NCBI RefSeq assembly: GCF_001874525.1
Contig: NZ_LKAQ01000004.1
Location: 683,531-747,530 of the forward strand
Length of the DNA stretch: 64,000 nt
Origin: Pseudodesulfovibrio hydrargyri
GTDB taxonomy: Bacteria; Desulfobacterota; Desulfovibrionia; Desulfovibrionales; Desulfovibrionaceae
Direction: 5' to 3'
The notes under the pieces were generated by a model, which saw only the letters and a list, made by a program, of their open reading frames with translations, did not search any database and was not told the origin of the DNA. This document shows positions 26,582-35,626 of the stretch, piece by piece. Both the position numbers and the translations under genes were made by a program. Each line of letters starts with the position of its first letter. The stretch's first letter is position 1.

Positions 26582-26617
26582 GGTTTTGTCCGTGTGGGCC
26601 GTCGTACCGTCCGGCGG

Positions 26618-27055
26618 CTACTCCTTGAGGTGCCAGACGCCCTGGTCGTCGCGCCAAGCCTTGGCCATGATGGTGTCGCCGTCCTTCTCGTCCTTGATGT
26701 AGACGTCGCGGTAGACCTTCTTCTCGGCCATGTACGGCGGGCTCGGGGTGGCCGTGTAGCTGGCCCCGGTGTCCGGGTTGGTCCAGGCGTGCGGCTGGTC
26801 GGACCTGCCGGTCTCCAGGGTCTGCTGGACCTGGGCCTCGTCGTGCTTGTCCCATTCGTTGCCGACGATGTAGCCGACCAGGGTGCCGACGCCCGCGCCC
26901 ACGGCCGCGCCGAGGAGCTTGTTCTTGAACGTCAGGGCGCCGATGGTCGCACCCGCCAGGCCGCCGACGCCGGCGCCCTGCTGGGCCTTGTTGGCGCAGC
27001 CGTAGCCCGCGGCCACGAAACAGACCAGCAGCGCGGCTATCAGTACTTTCCTCAT
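26618..27055 (-). CDS. Glycine-zipper lipoprotein
   Basis: A 145-aa protein with a lipoprotein signal ending in AAGYGC (cysteine 20). Residues about 27-65 form a glycine zipper of two hairpin-like helices (GAGVGGLAGATIGAL; LLGAAVGAGVGTLVGYIVG), as in SlyB/YMGG-type outer-membrane lipoproteins. The C-terminal half is a small domain with WTNPDTGASYTATP, resembling the surface-antigen/RcnB-like ends of such proteins. ATG 27055 is preceded by GGAGG. It is monocistronic with a strong terminator. Its role in envelope structure or stress is inferred from the fold only. Confidence 0.8.
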   Translation of the reverse strand: MRKVLIAALLVCFVAAGYGCANKAQQGAGVGGLAGATIGALTFKNKLLGAAVGAGVGTLVGYIVGNEWDKHDEAQVQQTLETGRSDQPHAWTNPDTGASYTATPSPPYMAEKKVYRDVYIKDEKDGDTIMAKAWRDDQGVWHLKE

Positions 27056-27289
27056 GGCTATTACCTCCATGGAATTAAAGTGCTTTGCGAAACCTCGCCG
27101 GACCAGGCAGAGAGGCCGGGCCGGTTCATTCCAATGTGCCCTTTGCGGCCCGGCTTGTCCAGTACGGAAACCTTAAGCCCATGTGGCGGAGCCCGCCCAC
27201 CGGGCCTTGCATATCGCGCGTTTTCGGGCTAGAGAAGCCTTTCCCGGTCCGCCGGGAACCATATCATACATAAGGAAGACGGAAAGACT

Positions 27290-29089
27290 ATGATCAAGAT
27301 CCGCAAAGACGACGGTCCCTTCGAGGACCGCCCCCGCAGGGACGCCGGACAGGGCGCTCCCGACAATACCCCCCGATACGACAACGACCGCCCGCAGCGC
27401 GACGAGAAACGCGGTCCGCGCAAGTTCGACAAGCGCGGCCCGAAACGGGGCGGACGCGACTTTTTCGGGCGCAGGCCCGAGGCCCCGCCCGTGGACGACG
27501 ACGCGCCGTCCAAGTCCGAGGTGGTCACCGGCCACCGCTACAACGACATCGCCGACATCGACGACCAGATCCTGGGCCTGCTCGAGAAGCGCGCCTTTCT
27601 GATTCGCAAGGAAGGGGCTTGGCGCAAGTCCCGGCAGAAGTCCCTGGTGGACCCCCAGTTGGAAAAGCTGCTGCGCGGCGCGTTCGACCGCTCGGCGGGC
27701 CGGTTGGGCCTGGACGCCAAACTGACCAAGCAGCTCTTCACCCTGCTCAACCAGTTTTCCCTGGCCGACGCGCGCAAGAAGTTCGAAGGCGAGGGCTACA
27801 AGCTCGCCCCGCGCGTGGAGCCGGTTTCGGCGGGCATCGCCGGTCCCCGCTCCTTCCGCTTCACCCGGATGATGCTGGCCATGGCCGCGTCCGCCGGTGC
27901 GCGGGCGACCCTTTCCCCGGTGACCATGAACGCCCCGAACAAGGACCTGGCCAAGGCCCTCAAGCAGGTCGGCGCGCCCATCCACTGGGACGACGACTTC
28001 ATCCGCAACGACGGCGGCCGGACCCTGGAGTTCGAGGGCAACATGGCCTTTGTCGGCGAGGACAAGTTCAATTTCTACATGCTGCTCTGCCTGGCCCTGG
28101 GCCACGCCGGGCGATGCAAGTTCACGGGCAAACCCTCCCTGCAGCTGCTCGACGCGGCCTCGCTGAACAAGGTGCTGCCGTCGCTCGGCGCGCGGGTCGT
28201 GCCCATGAACCCGAACAACCCCGGCCTGCCCGTGCGCCTGGAATGCGGCGGAGCCATGGACGAATCCGTGACCCTGCCCGGCGGCATCGACCCGGACTTC
28301 GCGGCCGCCCTGACCCTGGCCGCCTGGTCCTTCCCAGGCGGGCTGACCGTCAAGGGGCTGACCGCGCAGGCCCGCGACCGGGTGGCCGAGGCCGTGGCCG
28401 TGCTTACGGCCTGCGGCATCAAGGCGGAACTCGGCAAGGACTCGGTCAGCGTGTCCGACGGCGTCCCGGCCATCGACCCGCAGCCGCAACTGCCCCTGTC
28501 CGTGCCCCTGAACGCCATGCTCCTGGCCCTGCCCGTCCTGAGCGGCGGCCGTATCAACCTGGAAGGGGCCTGGCCCAGAAACGAGCAGGCCGACCGCGTG
28601 CTCGAACAGCTCAGAGCGCTCGGCCTGCGCGTCGACGTGGCCACCGAGAACGTGGTGGCCGTCATGGAGAACGAGTTGCCCGAATCGGCGGACATCCCGC
28701 TGGGCGCGTCCCCGGACCTCATGCCCCTGGCCCTGGCCCTGGCGCTCAAGGTGGGCGACGCCCGGTTGTCCGGCGCGGACAACGACGTGGCCGTGGAGCT
28801 GCTCGACCGCATGGGCGCGAGCTACGAGATCGACGGCGACGTCATCCATCTCAAGCCCGGCAACCCGCAGTGGGACGGCACCTGGTTCAGCCCGGAACCG
28901 GTCTGGTCCATGGGCTGCGCCCTGGCCGCCTTCGCCGTGCCCGGCATCGTGCTCGAGAATCACGGCGAGGTGACCGCCACCTGGCCCGAGTTCTGGAACT
29001 TCTACAACTCCCTGCCCACCGGCAAGATGAAACCCAAACCGGAACGCGAGAAGAAGGATGACACGAGAAGACGAATCAAAATCCGGTGA
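27290..29089 (+). CDS. Chorismate mutase-like / EPSP synthase-like fusion, probably non-catalytic
   Basis: A 599-aa three-part protein. Residues 1-75 are an Arg/Asp/Lys-rich disordered tail of the kind seen on RNA-binding proteins. Residues about 80-165 look like an AroQ chorismate mutase helix bundle (DIDDQILGLLEKRAFLI). From about 185 to 575 it follows the EPSP synthase fold. By eye, the expected EPSP synthase residues are missing: the SKS triplet is SFR, the GNAGT motif is replaced, RPM is QLL, and the DHR near the end is SPD. The mutase part also lacks the usual RE pair. It may be a regulatory or structural protein. ATG 27290 has GGAAGACGG upstream. It overlaps the next gene by 32 bp. Confidence 0.7.
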   Translation: MIKIRKDDGPFEDRPRRDAGQGAPDNTPRYDNDRPQRDEKRGPRKFDKRGPKRGGRDFFGRRPEAPPVDDDAPSKSEVVTGHRYNDIADIDDQILGLLEKRAFLIRKEGAWRKSRQKSLVDPQLEKLLRGAFDRSAGRLGLDAKLTKQLFTLLNQFSLADARKKFEGEGYKLAPRVEPVSAGIAGPRSFRFTRMMLAMAASAGARATLSPVTMNAPNKDLAKALKQVGAPIHWDDDFIRNDGGRTLEFEGNMAFVGEDKFNFYMLLCLALGHAGRCKFTGKPSLQLLDAASLNKVLPSLGARVVPMNPNNPGLPVRLECGGAMDESVTLPGGIDPDFAAALTLAAWSFPGGLTVKGLTAQARDRVAEAVAVLTACGIKAELGKDSVSVSDGVPAIDPQPQLPLSVPLNAMLLALPVLSGGRINLEGAWPRNEQADRVLEQLRALGLRVDVATENVVAVMENELPESADIPLGASPDLMPLALALALKVGDARLSGADNDVAVELLDRMGASYEIDGDVIHLKPGNPQWDGTWFSPEPVWSMGCALAAFAVPGIVLENHGEVTATWPEFWNFYNSLPTGKMKPKPEREKKDDTRRRIKIR

Positions 29090-29363
29090 CAAACGGCTGA
29101 GCGACGACATCAACGTCCTTGAGGCGGAGGTGGCGCAGCTGACCCTGGAACTGGAGCGGACCAAGCACGCCGTCCGGCGGCTGCGGGACGAAGAGGACCC
29201 GGCCAAGGGCGTGTACCGCCACGAGGAGATCTTCCGGGCGCAGCAGGACAAGCTGCGCCTGGACGTGGAGATCCAGTTTCGGACCAACAAGATCAACCGG
29301 ATCAAGCTCGGCATCGGGGACATGGAGCCCTCGGAGGGCGTCAAGAACGGTTTTCTGTTCTGA
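29058..29363 (+). CDS. Small coiled-coil protein of unknown function
   Basis: A 101-aa, highly charged protein. Residues about 14-50 form a clear coiled coil (INVLEAEVAQLTLELERTK), and the rest is helical with RHEEIFRAQQDKLRLDVEI. No family recognised. It starts inside the end of the EPSP-synthase-like gene (32-bp overlap, GAAGG before the ATG), so translation of the two is probably coupled. That suggests they act together. No terminator was seen before the aconitase gene 127 bp downstream, so read-through is possible. Confidence 0.7.
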   Translation: MTREDESKSGDKRLSDDINVLEAEVAQLTLELERTKHAVRRLRDEEDPAKGVYRHEEIFRAQQDKLRLDVEIQFRTNKINRIKLGIGDMEPSEGVKNGFLF

Positions 29364-29489
29364 CCCCCGCGCCGTTCGCATCATAGGTACAAGGACCAAT
29401 CCCGAACGGGGCGGGGCCGGGAGGTGAGAGACCCGGACAGGCCGCCCCGAACGGTCACGAGAGAGACCCAACGCATTGTAGGAGAGACC

Positions 29490-31412
29490 ATGGGCAAGAA
29501 CATCACCCACAAGATCATCGAGAAGCACCTCGTCTCCGGGAGTATGGTTCCCGGCGAGGAAGTCGGCCTGCGCATCGACCAGACCCTGACCCAGGACGCC
29601 ACCGGCACCATGGCCTGGCTCCAGTATGAAGCCATCGGCATCGGCAGGGTCCGCACGGACCTGTCCGTGAGCTACGTGGACCACAACACCCTGCAGATGG
29701 GCTTCCGCAACCCGGACGACCACCGCTTCCTGCGCACCGTGGCCGCCAAGTCCGGCGCGGTCTTCTCGCCCGCGGGCACCGGCATCTGCCACCAGCTCCA
29801 CCTGGAGAATTTCGCCAAGCCCGGCGCGACGCTCATCGGTTCGGACTCCCACACCCCCACCGCGGGCGGCATCGGGGCCATGGCCATGGGCGCGGGCGGC
29901 CTGTCCGTGGCCCTGGCCATGGCCGGCGAAGCGTACTTCATCCCCATGCCCAAGGTGGTCAAGGTCGAGCTGACCGGCGAGCTGACCGGCTGGGCCCAGG
30001 GCAAGGACGTCATCCTCGAGTTGCTCAGGCTGCTGACCGTCAAGGGCGGCGTGGGCAAGGTCTTCGAATACGCCGGTCCGGGCGTGGCCTCGCTGTCCGT
30101 GCCCGACCGCGCGACCATCACCAACATGGGCGCCGAGCTGGGCGCGACCACGTCCATCTTCCCGTCCGACGAGACCACCCGCGACTTCCTGACCAAGATG
30201 GGCCGGGCCGACGACTGGACGGAACTGGTCGCGGACGCGGACGCCGAGTACGACGAGGTGGTGACCATCAACCTGTCCGATCTGGAGCCCATGGTGGCCC
30301 AGCCGCACATGCCGGACCAGGTCTGCAAGGTCAAGGACCTGGCCGGGAAGAAGATCGACCAGGTGGCCATCGGCTCCTGCACCAACTCCTCCTACTCCGA
30401 CCTCAAGAACACCGCCCAGATCCTGGCCGGGCACATGACCCCGCCCGAGACCGACCTGATGATCTCCCCCGGCTCCAAGCAGGTCCTCAAAATGCTCTCC
30501 CGCGAAGGGCTGATCGAACCCCTGCTGGACGCGGGCGCGCGCCTGCTCGAATGTTCCTGCGGCCCGTGCATCGGCATGGGCGGCTCCCCGGTCTCGGCCG
30601 GCGTGTCCGTGCGCACCTTCAACCGCAACTTCGAGGGCCGCTCCGGCACCCAGGACGGCCAGGTCTACCTGGCCTCGGCCCAGACGGCGGCCAAGCTCGC
30701 CCTGGACGGCGAGTTCACCGACCCGGCCACCTGGGGCCCGGCGCCCGACCGCGTCTCCCTGCCGGACGACGTGCCGTCCATCCGCGACCTGTTCGTCTTC
30801 CCGCCCGAGGACGGCTCCTCGGTGGAGGTCCTGCGCGGACCGAACATCGTGGCCCTGGAGGACTTCGACAAGCTGCCCGAGACCGTGGAGGCCAAGGTCC
30901 TGCTCAAGGTCGGCGACAATATCACCACCGACCACATCCTGCCCGCGGGCGCGCAGATCACGGCCCTGCGGTCCAACATCCCGGCCATCAGCCAGTACAT
31001 CTTCTCCCGCGTGGACGAAGGGTTCGTCTCCCGCATGCAGGAGCACGGCAAGGGCGTCATCCTGGGCGGCGAGAACTACGGCCAGGGCTCCAGCCGCGAG
31101 CATGCGGCCCTGGGGCCGCGCCACCTGGGCGTCAAGGCCGTGGTGGTCAAGTCTTTGGCCCGCATCCACCGGGCCAACCTGGTCAACTTCGGCATCCTGC
31201 CTCTGTTGCTGGTCGACCCGTCCGACTACGACCGGCTGGAAGAGGGCGTCGACCTGACCATCCCGGCCTCGGAAATCACCCCCGGCGGGACCGTGAACAT
31301 GGTCGCGGGCAACGGCGCAACCGTTGCGGTCACAAATGATTTGACCGAAAAGGAACTACAGATTATCCAGGCAGGTGGCCTCCTGAACGCCGTTCGGGAA
31401 GGCAAGTCCTAA
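29490..31412 (+). CDS. acn: Aconitate hydratase
   Basis: Isomerises citrate and isocitrate in the cytoplasm, using a [4Fe-4S] cluster. The 640-aa length fits the short single-chain aconitase type found in anaerobes and Aquifex-like bacteria rather than the about 890-aa AcnA. Cluster cysteines are in GSCTNSSYSD and CSCGPCIGMGG. The C-terminal swivel domain carries the substrate motif GSSREHAALGPRHLG and ARIHRANLVNFGILPL. ATG 29490 is preceded by AGGAG. In sulfate reducers it serves mainly the biosynthesis of 2-oxoglutarate. Confidence 0.95.
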   Translation: MGKNITHKIIEKHLVSGSMVPGEEVGLRIDQTLTQDATGTMAWLQYEAIGIGRVRTDLSVSYVDHNTLQMGFRNPDDHRFLRTVAAKSGAVFSPAGTGICHQLHLENFAKPGATLIGSDSHTPTAGGIGAMAMGAGGLSVALAMAGEAYFIPMPKVVKVELTGELTGWAQGKDVILELLRLLTVKGGVGKVFEYAGPGVASLSVPDRATITNMGAELGATTSIFPSDETTRDFLTKMGRADDWTELVADADAEYDEVVTINLSDLEPMVAQPHMPDQVCKVKDLAGKKIDQVAIGSCTNSSYSDLKNTAQILAGHMTPPETDLMISPGSKQVLKMLSREGLIEPLLDAGARLLECSCGPCIGMGGSPVSAGVSVRTFNRNFEGRSGTQDGQVYLASAQTAAKLALDGEFTDPATWGPAPDRVSLPDDVPSIRDLFVFPPEDGSSVEVLRGPNIVALEDFDKLPETVEAKVLLKVGDNITTDHILPAGAQITALRSNIPAISQYIFSRVDEGFVSRMQEHGKGVILGGENYGQGSSREHAALGPRHLGVKAVVVKSLARIHRANLVNFGILPLLLVDPSDYDRLEEGVDLTIPASEITPGGTVNMVAGNGATVAVTNDLTEKELQIIQAGGLLNAVREGKS

Positions 31413-31424
31413 GATCGGCACGAC

Positions 31425-31450
31425 GTTGCCTCCCCTTCGGGGGAGGCAAC
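31425..31450 (+). promoter_or_regulatory. UUCG-capped hairpin between aconitase and ppiD genes
   Basis: GTTGCCTCCCC-TTCG-GGGGAGGCAAC, a perfect 11-bp stem with an extra-stable tetraloop and no T-tract after it. It could be a processing or stability hairpin, or a weak terminator for acn. Confidence 0.6.
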
Positions 31451-31477
31451 CTGTTCATCATAGCTATCGGAGCAAAA

Positions 31478-33379
31478 ATGTTAGAAATAATGCGCAACAA
31501 CGCATCCGGCTGGATCGTCAAGATACTCTTTGCCGTCATCATCTTCATCTTCGTGTTCGCCTTCGGCATGTCCGGGCTGAACAACTCGGGCGACCCGACC
31601 GTGGCCACGGTGAACGGCCAGGTCATCTCCCGGGCCGAATACCAGCAGATGTATGAACGCGCGGCGGAAAACCTCCGCCGGTCCAACCCGGACCTGCCCC
31701 CTGCGCAGACCAGGTCCCCGGAATTCAAGCAGCTGGTCCTGGGCCAGCTGATCAGCGAGAAACTCCTCCTCGACCAGGCCCAGAAGCTCGGCATCCGCGC
31801 CTCGGACCAGGAAGTGGCCCAGGGCATCGCCTCGGTGGCCGCCTTCAAGGACGACAACGGCAACTTCGACAAGCAGCGCTACCTCGCCGCCCTGCAAGGA
31901 ATCCGCATGACCCCGGCCGAGTTCGAGGCCAACTACCGTCAGGACCTGACCATGCAGCGGGTCAAGGACGCCGTGGGCGCTTCGGCCGACGTGTCCGAGG
32001 CCCAGGCCCGCCAGATCTTCGACTGGATCGGCGAGCAGGTCAGCCTCGACTACATCGAGGTCCTGCCCGTGGACTTCCGCAAGGACGTGAAGGTGGACGA
32101 GGCCGAGATCGAGGCCTACTACAAGGCCAATCAGGACCGCTTCCAGATCCCGGCCCAGGTCACCCTGCGGACCCTCTCCTTCACCCCGGCCTACCTGGCC
32201 AAGTTCCAGGCCGTGACCGACGACGAGATCGCCGAATACTACGCGGCCAACAAGGACGCATTGCAGGAGCCCGAACAGATCCACGCCCGGCACATCCTGG
32301 TCACGGTCAAGGACTCCGACTCCGAGGCCGCCCAGAAGAAGGCCAAGGAGCGCATCGACAAAATCTACAAGGAAGCCAGGGCCGGGGCGAACTTCGCCAA
32401 GCTGGCCGAAGAGAACTCCGACGGCCCCAGCGCGCCCAACGGCGGCGATCTGGGCTGGTTCGGCCGGGGCGCCATGGTCCCGGATTTCGAAAAGGCCGCC
32501 TTCGCCCTGGACAAGGGCGAGGTGTCCGAGCCGGTCAAGACCCGGTTCGGCTGGCACGTCATCAAGGTCGAGGACAAGAAGGAAGGAACCGCCAAGACCC
32601 TTGAGGAGGCCAGGGACGAGATCAAGAACCGCCTGGCCGAGGAAAAGGCGTCCGACAAGGCCAACGACCTCCTGGACCAGGCCACGGACCGTCTCGTGTC
32701 CGGCATGGCCCTGACCGACATCGCCTCCGAGCTCTCCCTCGAGACCGAGACCACCGATCCCATGCCCGCCCAGTACCTGGCCCAGACCTTCGGCATGTCC
32801 GCGGACACGGCCAAGGCCGTGTCCGACCTGGCCCCCGGCACCGCCTACAAGAGCCCGGTGGCCATCAACGGCGGCTACATGCTCGTGGAAAAGGTCGAGG
32901 ACATCGCGCCTTCGATCATGGCCCTCAAGCTGGTCCGCCAGACCATCGTCAACACCCTCAAGGACCAGAAGGGCGCGGAACTGGCCCAGACCGAGGCCGA
33001 CAAGATCCATGCGGCCCTGACCGGTCCCGACGCCGAGGCGGCGGCCAAGAAATACGCCGCGCGCATCAAGACCACCAAGCCGTTCAACCGCCAGGGCAAC
33101 ATCCCCGGCCTGGGGCAGAGCCAGCCCCTGGCCAAGGCCGCCTTCGACGCCGAAGACAAGGACTGGCTCAAGCTCGTCTACACCATGCCCGGCGGCGGCG
33201 CGGTCGTGGCCCGGCTCAACGAACGCATCCCGGCCTCGGACGCCGACTGGAAGGACCAGAAGCAGTTCTGGCTGGACCAGGCCGGACAGAACTACCGCCG
33301 CGAGGCCGTGGCCGCCTTCATGGACGATCTGAGCAAGAACGCCCAGGTCGAGATCGCCCGGCCGGACATCCTGAAATAG
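31478..33379 (+). CDS. ppiD: PpiD/SurA-type periplasmic peptidyl-prolyl isomerase
   Basis: A membrane-anchored periplasmic foldase and chaperone, 633 aa. One N-terminal membrane anchor (about residues 12-33, KILFAVIIFIFVFAFGM) is followed by a SurA-like N-terminal chaperone region, with ATVNGQVISRAEYQQ at its start. A parvulin domain lies at about 268-368 (HARHILVTVKD; GGDLGWFGRGAMVPDFEKAAF; TRFGWHVIKVED). A C-terminal PpiD-like domain follows. ATG 31478 has GGAGC 5 nt upstream. It probably helps newly exported proteins at the Sec translocon. It ends in a strong terminator. Confidence 0.93.
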   Translation: MLEIMRNNASGWIVKILFAVIIFIFVFAFGMSGLNNSGDPTVATVNGQVISRAEYQQMYERAAENLRRSNPDLPPAQTRSPEFKQLVLGQLISEKLLLDQAQKLGIRASDQEVAQGIASVAAFKDDNGNFDKQRYLAALQGIRMTPAEFEANYRQDLTMQRVKDAVGASADVSEAQARQIFDWIGEQVSLDYIEVLPVDFRKDVKVDEAEIEAYYKANQDRFQIPAQVTLRTLSFTPAYLAKFQAVTDDEIAEYYAANKDALQEPEQIHARHILVTVKDSDSEAAQKKAKERIDKIYKEARAGANFAKLAEENSDGPSAPNGGDLGWFGRGAMVPDFEKAAFALDKGEVSEPVKTRFGWHVIKVEDKKEGTAKTLEEARDEIKNRLAEEKASDKANDLLDQATDRLVSGMALTDIASELSLETETTDPMPAQYLAQTFGMSADTAKAVSDLAPGTAYKSPVAINGGYMLVEKVEDIAPSIMALKLVRQTIVNTLKDQKGAELAQTEADKIHAALTGPDAEAAAKKYAARIKTTKPFNRQGNIPGLGQSQPLAKAAFDAEDKDWLKLVYTMPGGGAVVARLNERIPASDADWKDQKQFWLDQAGQNYRREAVAAFMDDLSKNAQVEIARPDILK

Positions 33380-33397
33380 GTCCGGCTCGTTGCTGAC

Positions 33398-33434
33398 AAA
33401 AAAGGGCTGTTCCTGACGGAGCAGCCCTTTTTTT
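33398..33434 (+). terminator. Intrinsic terminator of ppiD
   Basis: AAAAAAGGGCTGTTCC-TGAC-GGAGCAGCCC followed by seven T, with one mismatch in the stem. Confidence 0.93.
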
Positions 33435-33437
33435 GTT

Positions 33438-33534
33438 GCCTCCGGCGGCTGGGGCGCTGCCCCAGACCCCGCCAGGGGACCCTTTGAAAAGGGTTCCCTG
33501 GACCCTCCCAAACTTTTTGTGTCGCCTGCGGCGA
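33438..33534 (-). repeat. Family B repeat, copy B3
   Basis: Starts GCCTCCGGCGGC directly after the ppiD terminator. It contains GGGGCGCTGCCCC, then the hairpin CAGGGGACCCTTT-GA-AAAGGGTTCCCTGG, and ends AAACTTTTTGTGTCGCC. Its core arms differ from B1 and B4 but remain complementary. The interval to 33641 shows no gene. Confidence 0.8.
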
Positions 33535-33640
33535 AAAAGGCAGTGATATTCGGTTTTGGAGCTGCTGAAATGAACGGCACTCCCTTCCGCCCGAAATCGC
33601 CAACCGGCCCGCCGGATGCTCTCCCTATCCAGCCCGCCCG

Positions 33641-34285
33641 CTACCCGGGCATCTTCACGACCGCGTAGAAACCGTTGGACTGGTGCCCGTGCATGGTCTC
33701 GTAGACGACCTCTTCGAAGGCCAGGGTCGTGAAGCCGGAGAACAGGGCCTCCATGTGGTTGCGGTCATGGTGGCGCAGGGTGCCGCCGTCGTCCACGTCG
33801 AACACGCCGTAGAGGCCGTATTTCTCCTGGCCGAGCTGGTAGCGGTCGAGGTTGCGGCGGTCGCGGTTGAGCAGGAAGTCGTTGACGTAGAGCACGCCGC
33901 CTGGCCGGAGCACGCGCCTCAGCTCGAGCAGGGCCTCGGCCTGGGTGCGGGTCTCGAGCATGCAGGTGAAGACCGCGAGCATGACGGCGGCGTCGAAGGT
34001 GTCGTCGCCGTACGGCAGGGGACCGCCGGGGTAGGCGGCCAGGTTGAGCTCGGGGTGTTCGGCCAGGCCGCGTTCGACCAGGGGCTCGGAGAAGTCGATG
34101 CCGGTCAGGTCGGTGTACCCGGCCGAGGCCAGTTCGGCCATGATCCGGCCGTAGCCGCAGCCGAAGTCCAGTATGCGCGCCTTCGTGTCCGGGACGTGCT
34201 CGTTGAACACGTCGAGCCGGAACGGGGTGGTGAAGGTCTTGGCCGCACACTTGTCGGCCCAGTAGCGTTGTTGGTCGGGGGGAAT
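33641..34285 (-). CDS. Class I SAM-dependent methyltransferase, probable ATT start
   Basis: A 214-aa cytoplasmic methyltransferase. Motif I is ILDFGCGYGRIM, the acidic end of strand 2 is LTGIDFSEPLVE, motif IV is FDAAVMLAVFTCM, and LRRVLRPGGVLYVNDF follows. The substrate is unknown. The only usual start (GTG 34210) would cut off the N-terminal helix and has no ribosome binding site. The frame continues upstream as PPDQQRYWADKCAAK, a typical methyltransferase opening, to an ATT at 34285, 7 nt after AAGGAG. It lies 14 bp after degQ and is probably the last gene of htpX-degQ-methyltransferase. Confidence 0.82.
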   Translation of the reverse strand: MPPDQQRYWADKCAAKTFTTPFRLDVFNEHVPDTKARILDFGCGYGRIMAELASAGYTDLTGIDFSEPLVERGLAEHPELNLAAYPGGPLPYGDDTFDAAVMLAVFTCMLETRTQAEALLELRRVLRPGGVLYVNDFLLNRDRRNLDRYQLGQEKYGLYGVFDVDDGGTLRHHDRNHMEALFSGFTTLAFEEVVYETMHGHQSNGFYAVVKMPG

Positions 34286-34299
34286 GGGAAAGCTCCTTG

Positions 34300-35625
34300 C
34301 TAGAGGGTCAGCTGGACGGTGTACAGGCCGCGCCCGCGCTGGACGCGCATCATGACCGTCTTCTGCATGCGGTTGCGCAGAAACGCGTTGAGCAGGTCGA
34401 TGCCCGAACGCAGGCTGCGGTTGCCTATCTGATGGATGACGTCGCCCTGCTTGAGGCCGAGCTTGGCCGCCGCCGAGCCCGGGACCACGCCGGTCACCTC
34501 CGCGCCCGTTCCCTGTCCCCGGTCGGCCAGTTCGAACCCCCAGTGGGAGCGCACCAGCTTCAGGGCCATGGCCTTGTCCAGGACCTGGGGTCTCAGGTGC
34601 AGGCGGATCGCCTGCCCGTCGCGCAGGGCGGTCAGGTTGACGGACTCGGACTTGGTCACGCTGAACAGCCGGGTCAGGTAGTCGGTCTTGTTGGCCAGGA
34701 CCCGGCCGTTGAAGGATACGAGCACGTCGCCGGGCTTGATCAGCGCGTCCGCCGCCGGGGTGCCGGGATAGACCTCGGTGACGAGCATGCCGTTCAGGTC
34801 CTTGAGATTGAAATAGCGGGCCGCGGCCTGGTCCACGTCCTGGCCGAACAGGCCGAGCCAGATGGGCGAGACGTGGCCGGCGTCGAGGAGCTCGGCGATG
34901 ACGTGCTTGGCCTTGTTGATGGGGATGGCGAAGCCGATGCCCTCGGCCCGGGCCTGGATGGCGGTGTTGATGCCGATGAGCTCGCCGTTGATGTTCAGCA
35001 GCGGGCCGCCGGAGTTGCCGGGATTGATGGCCGCGTCGGTCTGGATGAAGCTGCCGTAGGCCCCGGCGTCGGTCTTCATGGGCCGGTTCAGGGCCGAAAC
35101 CACGCCGGTGGTCACGGTGTTGGAGTAGCCGAACGGGTTGCCGATGGCGATGACCGTCTCGCCGATGAAGATGCCCTCCGAGTCGCCCATGGAGACCTGG
35201 GGCAGATCGTGGGCGTTCTCAAGCTTGAGCACGGCCAGGTCGAAGTCGGCGTCCGAGCCGACCAGGTCGGCCTTGAACTCCCGGCCGTCCTTGAGGCGCA
35301 CGGCGATGTCGCCGCCCGAGGCGATGACATGGGCGTTGGTCAGGACCAACGCCTTTTTGCCGTCGATGATCACGCCCGAGCCGAGGCTCTGGGAGCGGCG
35401 TGGACGCTGGTTATAATATTGCCTGAAGAACTGGTCGAAAAAGGGATCGCCGAAGGGCGAACCGTTGCCCGGGACCGTGGAGGTCACGGTGATGTTGACC
35501 ACCGAGGGGCTGACCGCTTCCACGGCGCGGACCACCGGGGTGCGGCGGTCGGCGGCCTGGGCGGGGACGGAGGCGAAGGAGAAAAGGGAAAGGAGAAGGA
35601 GGAAAAGGGATACGGTACGATTCAT
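34300..35625 (-). CDS. degQ: Do-family periplasmic serine protease (DegP/DegQ)
   Basis: Periplasmic protease and chaperone for damaged envelope proteins, 441 aa. A Sec signal peptide ends at VPAQAA (about residue 25). The catalytic triad is H99 (TNAHV), D129 (DFDLAVLKL) and S205 (NPGNSGGPL). Two PDZ domains follow, at about 265-350 (EVYPGTPAADALIKPGDVLV) and 370-441 (VVPGSAAAKLGLKQGDVI). The start at 35625 lies 1 nt after the htpX stop with a GGCAGG-like site, so the two are translationally coupled. Pairing with HtpX suggests joint control by an envelope stress signal; no operator was identified. Confidence 0.95.
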   Translation of the reverse strand: MNRTVSLFLLLLSLFSFASVPAQAADRRTPVVRAVEAVSPSVVNITVTSTVPGNGSPFGDPFFDQFFRQYYNQRPRRSQSLGSGVIIDGKKALVLTNAHVIASGGDIAVRLKDGREFKADLVGSDADFDLAVLKLENAHDLPQVSMGDSEGIFIGETVIAIGNPFGYSNTVTTGVVSALNRPMKTDAGAYGSFIQTDAAINPGNSGGPLLNINGELIGINTAIQARAEGIGFAIPINKAKHVIAELLDAGHVSPIWLGLFGQDVDQAAARYFNLKDLNGMLVTEVYPGTPAADALIKPGDVLVSFNGRVLANKTDYLTRLFSVTKSESVNLTALRDGQAIRLHLRPQVLDKAMALKLVRSHWGFELADRGQGTGAEVTGVVPGSAAAKLGLKQGDVIHQIGNRSLRSGIDLLNAFLRNRMQKTVMMRVQRGRGLYTVQLTL

Positions 35626-35626
35626 G

